A DNA stretch of 64,000 nucleotides, taken from an uncultured Croceicoccus sp. (GTDB lineage: Bacteria > Pseudomonadota > Alphaproteobacteria > Sphingomonadales > Sphingomonadaceae). The position numbers were made by a program, and so were the translations under genes. Below, piece after piece: positions 47,217 through 56,682 of the stretch (the stretch's first letter is position 1; each line of letters starts with the position of its first letter). The stretch covers positions 186,001 to 250,000 of the forward strand of contig NZ_CANMCP010000003.1 in the NCBI RefSeq assembly GCF_947496385.1. Reading direction: 5' to 3'. The notes beneath the pieces were generated by a model, which saw nothing but the letters and a program-made list of their open reading frames with translations, was not told the origin of the DNA and searched no databases.

Positions 47217-47825
47217 ATGACAACCGTCACAAACGGGGGGCGAGCGCGTATCGGCGTGCTCATTTCGGGCAGCGGCACGAACATGGCGGCGCTGCTCTAT
47301 GCCTCGCGCGCTGCGGATTGCCCGTTCGAGATCGCGGTCGTCGGGTCGAACCGTGCCGAGGCGCCTGGGCTCGCGCTCGCCGCGGGCGAGGGGATCGATA
47401 CCTTTGCCATTCCGCATGGCGGCATGACGCGCGCCGACCACGATGCGGCCATGAATGAACGGCTGCGCGGCGCCGGGTGCGATTATGTCGCGCTCGCCGG
47501 ATATATGCGGATATTGAGCGCGGATTTCGTGGCCGGATGGGCCGGGCGCATGGTGAACATCCATCCCTCGCTCCTGCCGGCGTACAAGGGGCTCGACACC
47601 CATGCCCGCGCGATTGCCGCCGGCGATTCGCATGGCGGGTGCTCCGTCCATCTGGTGACGCCGGAGCTCGACGACGGGCCGGTGCTGGGCCAGACGCGGG
47701 TCGCGATTTTGCCGGGTGACGATGCGGGGTCGCTGGCCGCGCGCGTGCTTATTGCGGAGCATCAGCTCTACGCGCGTTGTCTCGCCGCGTTGGTACAGGC
47801 GGATCGCGCGCGGGCCGGGCGATGA
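47217..47825 (+). CDS. purN: Phosphoribosylglycinamide formyltransferase
   Basis: A 202-residue GART: GSGTNMAAL (phosphate site), catalytic N and H in VNIHPSLLPAYKG, aspartate in TPELDDGPVLGQ. It uses 10-formyl-THF to formylate GAR in step 3 of purine synthesis. The sulfotransferase gene overlaps its stop by 4 bp (ATGA), implying co-transcription. Confidence 0.96.
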   Translation: MTTVTNGGRARIGVLISGSGTNMAALLYASRAADCPFEIAVVGSNRAEAPGLALAAGEGIDTFAIPHGGMTRADHDAAMNERLRGAGCDYVALAGYMRILSADFVAGWAGRMVNIHPSLLPAYKGLDTHARAIAAGDSHGGCSVHLVTPELDDGPVLGQTRVAILPGDDAGSLAARVLIAEHQLYARCLAALVQADRARAGR

Positions 47826-49039
47826 GCGACATGCGCGATGCGCGCGATCCGCTGGCGCGCGGACGGCTGGCCGACCGGGCGAGCGATGCGCTGGCGGCGG
47901 CGTGGCGGCGCGGCTGGCTGCCCTATCCCACGCTCGACCCGGACGCGCTGTGGGCGAAGGCGCGGCGCGGGTTTCCGGCCGATTGCGAGAATTTCGGGCG
48001 CAGCGCCGCCGACGTCGCCGATTTTGCCGAGCGTGTGCGCCGCCTGACCACCGCGCTGGAGGAGGAGGCCCGGCTCAATCCGCTGGGCCGGGCGATGGCG
48101 CATGGGCAGATCGTGCGGATCATGCGGCAGCATCTCGCACTGGGACGGCTGTGGCGGGACAGGCCGGAGATGGCGCGCACACCCATGGCGCCGCCGATCA
48201 TCGTGGTGGGGCAGATGCGGTCGGGTACGACGCGTCTGCACCGCCTGCTCGCCGCCGATCCGGCGCTTTCGGCGACCCGGTTCTGCGACAGCTGGTCGCC
48301 GGTGCCGCAGACGCCCGACCTGCGCCCGGTGATGGGCGGGTTCATGCTGTGGGTCGCGCGGCGGCTCGACCCGTGGATCGACTCGCTGCACCCCTTCGGC
48401 GCGGCGCGGGTGGACGAGGAGCTGGGCTGGCTCACCACCGCATTGCTGCACCCCGCGCTCGAAGCGCAATGGCGCATTCCGTCCTTTTCGGCATGGAGCG
48501 AGGCACGCGATCCCGCCCCGTGCTACCGCGAATTTGCCCGCATCCTCGCCAGTGATGCGGCGCACCGCGGCAATGCGGATCGCCCGCGGGTGTTGAAGGT
48601 CCCGCAATTCAGCGAAGACCTCGCCGCCGTCATGGCGACATTTCCCGATGCCCGCATCGTCACGATCGACCGCGCCCGCCGCGACGTCACGGCAAGCGCG
48701 GCCTCCCTCGTCGCGAACCAGATGATCGTGCAGTCGGACCATGTCGACCCGGCGTGGATCGGCGCGGAATGGACGCGCAAGGTCGCGCTGCGCGAGGCGC
48801 GGATGGAGGCGGCGTTAGAGCATTGGGACGGCCCGCTGGTGCGCCTGTCCTTTGCCGAGTTCGATGCCGATTGGCGCGCGGCGATCGGGCGGTGTTACGA
48901 TGGCCTGGACCTGCCCCTTTCGGCGGGGGCAGAGGCGGCGATGGCCGCCCGCATGAAACGCGCGCGCCATTCGCCGCACCGGCGGCACCGCTACGACCCG
49001 GCGGATTTCGGCCTGCCGCGCGCGGGCACGGCACGCTGA
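47822..49039 (+). CDS. Sulfotransferase family protein
   Basis: A 405-residue protein with the PAPS-binding P-loop-like VGQMRSGTTRLHRLL (about 129-143) and a second conserved region VLKVPQF with RIVTIDRARRDV (3'-phosphate loop). An N-terminal helical extension of about 120 residues is typical of this bacterial branch. The substrate is unknown. It overlaps the purN stop (ATGA), a functional link that is not obvious, and is followed by a shared bidirectional terminator. Confidence 0.88.
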   Translation: MSDMRDARDPLARGRLADRASDALAAAWRRGWLPYPTLDPDALWAKARRGFPADCENFGRSAADVADFAERVRRLTTALEEEARLNPLGRAMAHGQIVRIMRQHLALGRLWRDRPEMARTPMAPPIIVVGQMRSGTTRLHRLLAADPALSATRFCDSWSPVPQTPDLRPVMGGFMLWVARRLDPWIDSLHPFGAARVDEELGWLTTALLHPALEAQWRIPSFSAWSEARDPAPCYREFARILASDAAHRGNADRPRVLKVPQFSEDLAAVMATFPDARIVTIDRARRDVTASAASLVANQMIVQSDHVDPAWIGAEWTRKVALREARMEAALEHWDGPLVRLSFAEFDADWRAAIGRCYDGLDLPLSAGAEAAMAARMKRARHSPHRRHRYDPADFGLPRAGTAR

Positions 49040-49045
49040 ACCGAA

Positions 49046-49075
49046 AAAGGCCGCCCCGGTGACGGAGCGGCCTTT
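49046..49075. terminator. Bidirectional terminator between sulfotransferase gene and ndk
   Basis: A 9-bp stem (49046-49054 with 49067-49075; arm AAAGGCCGC) between two convergent genes. On the minus strand the stem is followed by a T-rich stretch (from AAAAA 49044-49048), giving a good ndk terminator; on the plus strand only TTTC follows, so it is weaker. Confidence 0.82.
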
Positions 49076-49099
49076 CAATCGTTCAAACCGCGCGGGCGA

Positions 49100-49522
49100 T
49101 CAGCCGACGATTTCGTTCTCGTCAAAGAAGAACGCGATTTCGGTCTTCGCGTTTTCTTCGCTGTCCGAACCATGGACCGAATTGGCTTCGATCGATTCGG
49201 CGTAGGCCTTGCGGATCGTGCCTTCGTCCGCGTCGGCGGGGTTGGTCGCGCCCATGACGTCACGGTTGCGCTTCACCGCGTCCTCGCCTTCGAGCACCTG
49301 GACCACGACCGGGCCGCTGATCATGAAATCGACCAGCTCGCCATAGAACGGGCGTTCCTTGTGCACGGCGTAGAAGCCCTCGGCCTGTTCCTTCGTCATC
49401 TGGATACGCTTCGACGCGACGACGCGCAGGCCGGCATCCTCCAGCATTTTCGTGACGGCGCCGGTCAGGTTGCGGCGGGTGGCGTCGGGCTTGATGATCG
49501 AAAAGGTGCGCGTGGCAGCCAT
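49100..49522 (-). CDS. ndk: Nucleoside diphosphate kinase
   Basis: A 140-residue Ndk starting FSIIKPDA, with catalytic histidine in NSVHGSDS and GATNPADA before it. It balances NTP pools. ATG 49522 is the family start. holC lies 103 bp upstream; a terminator follows directly. An open frame extends well upstream but through non-coding bases. Confidence 0.97.
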   Translation of the reverse strand: MAATRTFSIIKPDATRRNLTGAVTKMLEDAGLRVVASKRIQMTKEQAEGFYAVHKERPFYGELVDFMISGPVVVQVLEGEDAVKRNRDVMGATNPADADEGTIRKAYAESIEANSVHGSDSEENAKTEIAFFFDENEIVG

Positions 49523-49625
49523 GGGTATATCCTTTTGCAGAATCGAAATGAAATTACGCGAATGGGTTGCGCGCGCCCCTAGCGGGGAGCGGCGCCACGG
49601 GCAAGTGCGCAGGGCAAAACGGGCC

Positions 49626-50054
49626 TCACCCCATTTCGCGCCAGCCGCCCTCCTCCTGTTTCCAGTAGTGCCGCTCGACCCCTTGGCGGGATTTGAGCGA
49701 ACGCCAGGTTTCGCGCGCCGCGTCGATCGCGCTTTCGTCGAAGAAGAGCATCGCGCGCTCGAACCCGTCGGCCTCCCGCCATTGTCCATCGGCGAATCCG
49801 ACGATTCGCGCGCCATTGGCCGGATCGACCCGGTCGGAAAGGAGCAACGGTTGCCGCGCATCCGCCGCGCCGCCCGCCTCCCCATGGGCGAGAAAGCCGG
49901 GCGCATTCCAAAGCGCTTGTGACACCGCGTCGCGCTGCTCCGCATGGCCGCTCACGATCAGCATGCGCAGATCGCGGGCCAATGCCTTGGGCGCGATTTC
50001 GGCGATGGCCTGCGGGGCGGGATCGCGGGTCAGATGGTAGAAATCGACGCGCAT
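49626..50054 (-). CDS. holC: DNA polymerase III chi subunit
   Basis: A 142-residue HolC: the N-terminal strand [30 protein letters not shown] and FDGSAID-like [18 protein letters not shown] motifs. It links the clamp loader to SSB. ATG 50054 lies 20 bp after pepA, so the two are co-transcribed, an arrangement (pepA-holC) common in proteobacteria. Confidence 0.93.
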   Translation of the reverse strand: MRVDFYHLTRDPAPQAIAEIAPKALARDLRMLIVSGHAEQRDAVSQALWNAPGFLAHGEAGGAADARQPLLLSDRVDPANGARIVGFADGQWREADGFERAMLFFDESAIDAARETWRSLKSRQGVERHYWKQEEGGWREMG

Positions 50055-50074
50055 GTCCCGCCCCTTCCGGTCGT

Positions 50075-51535
50075 TCAGCCTTCCGCCGTGTCGCGCACGA
50101 ACCGGTCAATGAGCCGCACGGCGAACCCGGTCGCGCCCTTGTCCCAGGTCGCGCCGGCCTTGTCCGCCCACACCATGCCGGCGATGTCGATATGCGCCCA
50201 GGGGGTGTCGTTCTCGATAAAGCGTTGCAGGAATTGCGCCGCGGTTATGGAGCCTGCCCCGCGCGGGCCGACATTGCGGATGTCGGCGATCGGCGAATCG
50301 ATCAGCCTGTCATACGCATCGTTCACCGGCAGGCGCCAGATCTTGTCGCCCACGGCCTGCCCCGCCGCGGTCAGCTCGCCCGCCAGCGCGTCGTCATTGC
50401 TGAACAATCCGGCGTGTTCGTTGCCCAGCGTGATGATGATCGCCCCGGTCAGCGTGGCGAGATCGACGATACGCGAAGGCTTGAACGTCTGCTGCGTCCA
50501 GGTGAGCGAATCGCTGAGCACGAGGCGCCCTTCGGCGTCGGTATTGATGACCTCTACCGTCTGCCCGCTCATCGTGGTGACGACGTCGCTCGGCCGCTGC
50601 GCATTGCCGTCGGGCATGTTCTCGGCAAGGCCGCAGATGCCGACGACATTGGCCTTCGCCTTGCGCCCCGCCACGGCCAGCATCGCGCCCGCGACCGCGC
50701 CGGCGCCGCCCATGTCCCACTTCATGTCTTCCATGCCGGCGCCGGGCTTGATCGAAATGCCGCCCGAATCGAAGGTTACGCCCTTGCCGACGAACGCGAT
50801 GGGCGCCTCGTCGCCACCACCCTTCCAGTGCATGGCGATGATGCGCGGCGGGCGGGCCGAACCCTGCCCCACGCCGAGGATGGCGCCCATGCCCATGCGC
50901 TTCATGTCTTCATCGGTGAGCACGGTGATCTCGACGCCCGTGCCCTCGAACCGTTCGCGGCAGCGTTCGACGAAGCTTTCGGGATAGATGATGTTCGCAG
51001 GTTCGGTGACCAGCTCGCGCGTGAATTCGACACCGGCGGCGACGGCGGCGGCATCGTCGTTCCATGCCGCCTCGGTCCCGTCGGGCGCGTTTACGGCGAC
51101 GATCTCGGTCAGCGAAACCTTCTGCTCGTCCTTCATCTTCGTGCGGTATTTGTCCCAGCGGAACGCGCGGAGCCGTGCGCCCGTCAGCACCGCCGCCGCA
51201 TCCTGCGCACCCAGCGAGCCGGTGCCGAAATCGATGGCCAGCATGCTCTCACCGGAGGTCAGATATTTCGCGACCAGCGCCGCGCCCGCCTTTTCGAGGG
51301 CGGCTTGGCGGTCGTTCGCATCGGGCTTGCCCGCGCCGGCCAGCACGGTGCGGCGGGTCTTGCCGCCGGCCTCGCCGAACCCTTCGAAGACCTGCCCCGC
51401 CTTGCCGGTAAAGCGACTGATGCCGGCGCCGTCCTTCAACGATGCGGGCAGGTCGCCCGGCAAGGAATCGGTATCGACGATATAGGCGACGGTGCGCGCA
51501 TCATTGGGGATGGCGCTTTCGAAACGGGTTTTCAT
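50075..51535 (-). CDS. pepA: Leucyl aminopeptidase (M17)
   Basis: A 486-residue M17 aminopeptidase: N-terminal domain (about 1-170), catalytic domain with metal ligands in VGKGVTFDSGG and WDMGGAGAV, and the family signature NTDAEGRLVLSD. It trims N-terminal residues from peptides in the cytoplasm. AGGAG lies 6 bases before ATG 51535. The gap of 122 bp to the divergent lptD holds the promoters of both. Confidence 0.96.
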   Translation of the reverse strand: MKTRFESAIPNDARTVAYIVDTDSLPGDLPASLKDGAGISRFTGKAGQVFEGFGEAGGKTRRTVLAGAGKPDANDRQAALEKAGAALVAKYLTSGESMLAIDFGTGSLGAQDAAAVLTGARLRAFRWDKYRTKMKDEQKVSLTEIVAVNAPDGTEAAWNDDAAAVAAGVEFTRELVTEPANIIYPESFVERCRERFEGTGVEITVLTDEDMKRMGMGAILGVGQGSARPPRIIAMHWKGGGDEAPIAFVGKGVTFDSGGISIKPGAGMEDMKWDMGGAGAVAGAMLAVAGRKAKANVVGICGLAENMPDGNAQRPSDVVTTMSGQTVEVINTDAEGRLVLSDSLTWTQQTFKPSRIVDLATLTGAIIITLGNEHAGLFSNDDALAGELTAAGQAVGDKIWRLPVNDAYDRLIDSPIADIRNVGPRGAGSITAAQFLQRFIENDTPWAHIDIAGMVWADKAGATWDKGATGFAVRLIDRFVRDTAEG

Positions 51536-51657
51536 GGCAGCTCCTGCGGGCTTTATGTTCTGTTCTGGTCGCGGCCCGGCGCCCATGCCGTTTGCATATG
51601 CGCGGGGCCGCGTGATCGTGGATTGCAGTTAAGGATCGTCGGTGCGATAGGCAAGCC

Positions 51658-54057
51658 ATGCCGCCCCGCGCCGACCCTGTGACGACACCGTTTGACCGCA
51701 CTGCCGCCCCGGACCGATCGCCGGTTCGGGCATCCCCTTGCGCGCGCCACTGGCTGACTGCGGCGTCGCTGGGCGCGATGGCGGTGTGCGCGGCACCGGC
51801 ATTGGCACAGGCCACCGGCCCCGATGCGCCCCAATTCTGGGACGAAGGCGACCCCGACAACCAGCCGGAAATCGACGAGAATCGCCCCGATGGCGCCGCG
51901 CCCGGCGACGACCGCTGGTACGTCCCCGCGTTCGAGCTGGACGAACCGGCCGACGGCACGGTGGGTTTCGCCGCCGACGAACTGCAATACGATACCGAGC
52001 AGCAGATCGTCACCGCCAGCGGCAATGTCCTGCTCCGCCGGGGGCGCCAGGAAGTGCGCGCCGATACGGTGGAATGGAACCGGGCGAGCGGGGCGATCGT
52101 CGCTGCCGGCAATGTGCGGTCGGTCGACGATGGCGGCAATGTCCTTTACACCGACCGCATCGCCCTGACCGAGGAATTGCGGGCGGGTGCGCTTGAAAAC
52201 CTGCTCATCGTGCTGGGCGAAGGGGGGCGGCTGGCCGCGCGGTCGGGCACCCGCGCCGACGATGGCAGCATCACGCTCGATTCCACGAATTACACCGCCT
52301 GCGCGATCGAGACGGGCGATGGATGCCCCAAACGACCGAGCTGGCGCATCACGGCGCGGCAGGTGCATTACGATCCCGCCACGCAGAAGATCGATTTCGA
52401 CGGCGCACGGCTCGTCCTGTTCGACACTGTGGCGCTCCCGCTGCCGACGCTGTCCATCCTCGCGGCGGACCGCGCCGTGTCCGGCATCACCAGCCCGAAC
52501 CTGCGCTTTACCCAATCGAACGGGGTGCAGGTTTCCGCCGCCTATTACATGCGCATCGCCCCCAATCGCGAGCTGACGCTGGGCGCGAACGTCTATTCCG
52601 ATGTGCTCCCGATGGTGTCGGCCCGCTATCGCGCCCTGACCGAAAAGGGCGCGTATCAGGTCACCGGATACGCGACGAGCAGTTCGCGCGTGCCGGTCGG
52701 CAACAACCCCACCCGCACGGAGCAGGAATCGTTTCGCGGCTATCTCGACGGGAACGGGCGCTACAACCTGAACGAGCATCTCTCGGTCACGGGTTCGGTG
52801 CGCGTCACGACCGACCGCACGTTCCTGCGCCGCTATGACATCAGCCGGGACGACCGGCTCCGCTCGACCGTATCGCTGCGCCGGATCGACGACGACAGCT
52901 TTTTCGAATTCACCGGCTGGGGTGCGCAGACGCTGCGCTTCGGCGACGATCAGGGGCAGGTCCCCTTCGCGCTCCCGCTCATCGATTATCGCCGCCGGGT
53001 GGACGATCCGCTGCTGGGCGGGCGCATCATGCTGCAGGCGAACTCGCTCGCGCTCGTCCGCACCGACGGGCAGGATACGCAGCGCGCCTTTGCCGGCGCG
53101 ACGTGGAGCCGGCACGCGGTCACCCCCTGGGGACAGCAGGTGACGGCGACGGCCTTGCTGCGCGGCGATGTCTATCATTCGGATGAGAACGACCGCAGCA
53201 CGATCCTGCAATATCGCGGCGATCCGGGCTGGCACGGGCGCGGGATCGCGCTCGGTGCGGTGGACGTGAAATGGCCGCTCACCGGCGGGCTGTTCGGCGG
53301 GCAGCAGGTGCTGACCCCGCGGGTGCAGCTCGTCGCGGCGCCGCAATTTCGCAACCGCGTCATCCCGAACGAGGATTCGCGCGCGATCGACCTTGAGGAT
53401 TCCAATCTCTTCGCGCTCAACCGCTTTCCCGGCTATGACCGGGTGGAGGACGGGACGCGCTTCACCTACGGACTCGACTGGCGCTGGACCCGGCCGGACT
53501 GGCGCGCGCTGGCGACGATCGGGCAAAGCTATCGCATCACGCGCGACGATACGCTGCTTCCCGACGGCACGGGGCTGGTCAATCGCACCTCCGACGTGGT
53601 CGGGCGCGCCGAATTGCGGTTCCGCGATTTCGTCAAGGCGGCCTATCGCTTTCGCATCGACAAGGACAATCTCGCCTTTCGCCGCAACGAATGGGATCTC
53701 ACCGTCGGCACGCGCGAAACCTATGCGGAAATCGGCTATCTCAAGCTCGATCGCAACATCCCCGTCGTGCTGGAGGATTTGCAGGACCGTGAGGAATTGC
53801 GCCTCGCCGGGCGCTATGCCTTCGCGAGCTATTGGTCGGTGTTCGGATCGACCGTCATCAACCTCACCGATCAGGCGATCAATCCGCAATTCGCCTCCGA
53901 CGGGTTCGAGGCGTTGCGCACGCGGCTCGGCGTTGCCTATGACGATGAGTGCCTGCAATTCGCGGTCACATGGCGCTACGACAATTTCGAATCGGGCGAC
54001 GTACAGCGCGGCAGCACGTTCCTGTTCGATTTCGCGCTCCGCAATCTCGGCCTGTGA
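51658..54057 (+). CDS. lptD: LPS-assembly protein LptD
   Basis: A 799-residue outer-membrane protein. The signal peptide ends near residue 50 (ALA|Q), preceded by an unusually long basic N-region; an OstA/LptA-like jellyroll domain follows (about 100-190; GFAADELQYDTEQQIVTASG is its start) and then a beta-barrel to the C-terminus. With LptE it inserts LPS in the outer leaflet. The typical cysteine pairs of E. coli LptD are reduced to a few positions (near 216, 223). It precedes surA, pdxA and rsmA in the same order as many proteobacteria. Confidence 0.94.
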   Translation: MPPRADPVTTPFDRTAAPDRSPVRASPCARHWLTAASLGAMAVCAAPALAQATGPDAPQFWDEGDPDNQPEIDENRPDGAAPGDDRWYVPAFELDEPADGTVGFAADELQYDTEQQIVTASGNVLLRRGRQEVRADTVEWNRASGAIVAAGNVRSVDDGGNVLYTDRIALTEELRAGALENLLIVLGEGGRLAARSGTRADDGSITLDSTNYTACAIETGDGCPKRPSWRITARQVHYDPATQKIDFDGARLVLFDTVALPLPTLSILAADRAVSGITSPNLRFTQSNGVQVSAAYYMRIAPNRELTLGANVYSDVLPMVSARYRALTEKGAYQVTGYATSSSRVPVGNNPTRTEQESFRGYLDGNGRYNLNEHLSVTGSVRVTTDRTFLRRYDISRDDRLRSTVSLRRIDDDSFFEFTGWGAQTLRFGDDQGQVPFALPLIDYRRRVDDPLLGGRIMLQANSLALVRTDGQDTQRAFAGATWSRHAVTPWGQQVTATALLRGDVYHSDENDRSTILQYRGDPGWHGRGIALGAVDVKWPLTGGLFGGQQVLTPRVQLVAAPQFRNRVIPNEDSRAIDLEDSNLFALNRFPGYDRVEDGTRFTYGLDWRWTRPDWRALATIGQSYRITRDDTLLPDGTGLVNRTSDVVGRAELRFRDFVKAAYRFRIDKDNLAFRRNEWDLTVGTRETYAEIGYLKLDRNIPVVLEDLQDREELRLAGRYAFASYWSVFGSTVINLTDQAINPQFASDGFEALRTRLGVAYDDECLQFAVTWRYDNFESGDVQRGSTFLFDFALRNLGL

Positions 54058-54213
54058 CCATCGACCTTCGATGATGGGCGCGCGATGACGGGCGATATAT
54101 GCCGCGGGCCTGTTCACTCCGGGTGAAAGCGGCTATCGCCCGGCGGCAGGGGCGGTTCACTCATGCGCCGTTCACCGCCGGCGCGGCAAATGACGGCAGA
54201 TAGGGGCCGGCCC

Positions 54214-55665
54214 ATGGGGCGGCGAAACGACAGAATGGACATGATGAGCAACAGTTCTTCCTTGCCGAAAAAAACCGGGGCGATGGGCGTTGGCCTGCGC
54301 GCCTTTTCCCGCACCGCTTGCGCGCTGGGCGCGATGGCGCTCACGGTGACGCCGGTGCTGTCGCAGGTTGCCTCCGATGCGGCGCAGGCCGCCAATCGCG
54401 AGGATCCCGGCGCGACGCAACCGCTCGACATTCCCGCACAGCCGCAGGTTTTCACCAGCGGCGACACGGGCGGCGGGTTCCGCGGCGCGACCGCGATCGT
54501 CAATGGCGACATCATCACCGGCACCGATATCGACCACCGGCTCGCCATCGTGCTGGCCGCGAATGAAACGGAGCTTTCGCCCGAAGACCGGCAACGCCTG
54601 CGCGCGCAGATTCAGACGAACCTGATCGACGAAACGCTGCAGATTCAGGAAGCGACCGCGTCCGAGGTCCCGGTCTCCGACGCCGAGGTGGAGGCGACCT
54701 ACAACCGCGTGTCGCAGCAGAATTTCAACCTGACCCCGGCGGAGCTGGATGCCTATCTGGAATCCATCGGCTCCTCGCCCCGTTCGATGAAGCAGCAGAT
54801 CCGCGGCGAACTCGCGTGGCAGCGCCTGCTGCGCCGCAATATCGCGCCTTTCATCAACGTGTCGGAAGAAGAGGTCCAGGAACGGCTCGACCGGCTCGAG
54901 GCGGACAAGGGGACCGAGGAATATCGCGTCGGCGAAATTTTCCTTTCGGCAACCAGCGAAAACGCCGCCGCCGTCGAACAGCGCGCGCAGCAGGTGATGC
55001 AGCAGATTCAGCAGGGCGGCAGTTTCGTCGCCTATGCCCGGCAATATTCGGAGGCCTCGACCGCGGCGGTCGGCGGCGATCTCGGCTGGGTCCGGCTCGG
55101 CACGCTGCCGCCCGAACTCGCCCGCACCGCAGCACAGATGCAGCAGGGGCAGCTCGTCGGGCCGATCCCGCTCACCGGTGGCTATTCCATCCTCTATCTC
55201 ATCGACAAGCGCCAGGTGCTCGTCTCCGATCCGAAGGATGCGCTGCTCTCGCTGAAGCAGATTTCGATCGCCTTCCCCGCCGGCATTTCGCAGGACGAAG
55301 CGGCGGCGCGGGCCGAACGTTTTTCCGAAGGGGTGCAGAATCTCGGCGGTTGCGGCGGCGTCAATGCCGCGGCGGCACAGCTGGGCGCAGAGGTCGTGTC
55401 GAATGACAATGTCCGCGTGCGCGATCTTCCCGCCCCGTTGCAGGATACGATGATGACCCTGCCGCCGGGCGGCGTGACGCAGCCCTTCGGTTCGGTCGAG
55501 GAAGGCGTGCGCGTGCTGATGCTGTGCGGGCGGAGCGAGCCGACCGCCGCGTCCGGCCCCGATTTCGATCAGCTCATGTCGCAGATCGAGGACGAGCGCA
55601 TCAACAAGCGGGCGCAGATCTACCTGCGCGACCTGCGCCGCGATGCCGTCATCGAATATAATTGA
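54214..55665 (+). CDS. surA: Peptidylprolyl isomerase SurA-like
   Basis: A 483-residue periplasmic chaperone. A signal peptide ends near LSQVA; the N-terminal SurA domain (GATAIVNGDIITGTDID) follows, then one clear parvulin domain (EYRVGEIFLS...GGSFVAYARQYSEASTAAVGGDLGW...) and a degenerate second one. It helps fold outer-membrane proteins such as LptD, encoded upstream. The start is uncertain: ATG 54214 has AGGGG 7 bases upstream, with alternatives at 54235, 54241, 54244 and 54163. pdxA follows closely. Confidence 0.92.
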   Translation: MGRRNDRMDMMSNSSSLPKKTGAMGVGLRAFSRTACALGAMALTVTPVLSQVASDAAQAANREDPGATQPLDIPAQPQVFTSGDTGGGFRGATAIVNGDIITGTDIDHRLAIVLAANETELSPEDRQRLRAQIQTNLIDETLQIQEATASEVPVSDAEVEATYNRVSQQNFNLTPAELDAYLESIGSSPRSMKQQIRGELAWQRLLRRNIAPFINVSEEEVQERLDRLEADKGTEEYRVGEIFLSATSENAAAVEQRAQQVMQQIQQGGSFVAYARQYSEASTAAVGGDLGWVRLGTLPPELARTAAQMQQGQLVGPIPLTGGYSILYLIDKRQVLVSDPKDALLSLKQISIAFPAGISQDEAAARAERFSEGVQNLGGCGGVNAAAAQLGAEVVSNDNVRVRDLPAPLQDTMMTLPPGGVTQPFGSVEEGVRVLMLCGRSEPTAASGPDFDQLMSQIEDERINKRAQIYLRDLRRDAVIEYN

Positions 55666-55686
55666 TCCGCGCACGTGACGCCGCGC

Positions 55687-56682
55687 ATGCGCCCCTTGGT
55701 GGCCTCCGTCGGCGATCCGGCGGGCGTGGGGCCGCAATTGCTCGCGCAGGCATTTTGCGACCGCGCGGCGCAGGGTCTCCCGCCCTTCGCCATCGTCGGT
55801 AGCGCGCAATTGATGCGCGGCGTCGCGGCGCATCACGGGCTGGCGGTCGACATCGCACCCATCGCCAGCCTGTCCGACATGGACGCGGCGGGCGATGCGA
55901 TGCCGGTGCTGGACCTCGGCGCCATCCCCTACCGCCCCGGCCACCCGGACCGCGATGGCGCAAGCCTCGCCCTCGCCGCGTTGGGGGAGGCCGCGCGGCT
56001 GGCCGTCACGGGCGAGGCATCGGCGCTGATCACCGGGCCGATCGCGAAGGCAGCGTTGCAGGACGTCGGTTTCGCCCATCCCGGACAGACCGAATTCGTC
56101 GCCGAGGCCTGCGGCGTACCGGCCGAAGACGCGGTGATGATGCTGGCCGGGCCGTCGCTGCGCGTGGTGCCGCTGACCGTGCATGTCCCGCTTTCCGAGG
56201 TGCCGGGGCGGCTGAGCGCGGCGCTGATCGAGAAGCGGATCGCCATTGCCGCCGCCGCGCTCACCCGCGATTTCGGCATTGCCGCCCCGCGCATCGCGGT
56301 CGCCGGGCTCAACCCCCATGCCGGGGAGAACGGGCGCATGGGCGACGAGGAAGCGCGCATTATCGCCCCCGCCATTGCCGCGCTGCGCGATGCGGGAATG
56401 GCCATCACCGGCCCGCATCCGGGCGATGCGATGTTCCACGCCGCCGCACGCGCAGGCTATGATCTCGCCGCGTGCATGTATCACGACCAGGCGCTGATCC
56501 CGCTCAAGGTGCTCGATTTCGATGCCGGGGTGAATGTCACGCTGGGCCTTCCGATCGTGCGCACCTCGCCCGACCACGGCACGGCCTTCGGCATCGCGGG
56601 CACCGATGCGGCCCACGCCGGCCCAACCATCGCCGCGATCCGCATGGCCCACGAATGCGCCCTTCGCCGGCTGGCCGCGTGA
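55687..56682 (+). CDS. pdxA: 4-hydroxythreonine-4-phosphate dehydrogenase
   Basis: A 331-residue PdxA with ASVGDPAGVGPQL, GPIAKAALQDVGF, HPGQTEFVAEACG (first metal histidine), GLNPHAGENG and CMYHDQALIPLK. It works in pyridoxal phosphate synthesis. ATG 55687 is used; GTG 55675, 10 bp after surA, is equally possible. rsmA overlaps its stop by 4 bp (GTGA). Confidence 0.94.
   Translation: MRPLVASVGDPAGVGPQLLAQAFCDRAAQGLPPFAIVGSAQLMRGVAAHHGLAVDIAPIASLSDMDAAGDAMPVLDLGAIPYRPGHPDRDGASLALAALGEAARLAVTGEASALITGPIAKAALQDVGFAHPGQTEFVAEACGVPAEDAVMMLAGPSLRVVPLTVHVPLSEVPGRLSAALIEKRIAIAAAALTRDFGIAAPRIAVAGLNPHAGENGRMGDEEARIIAPAIAALRDAGMAITGPHPGDAMFHAAARAGYDLAACMYHDQALIPLKVLDFDAGVNVTLGLPIVRTSPDHGTAFGIAGTDAAHAGPTIAAIRMAHECALRRLAA

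Noticed and set aside
51553-54117. Long minus-strand frame opposite lptD
   Set aside because: Antisense shadow of a clear outer-membrane barrel gene.
54172-56652. Long minus-strand frame opposite surA and pdxA
   Set aside because: It spans two well-recognised genes on the other strand and shows no family motif.
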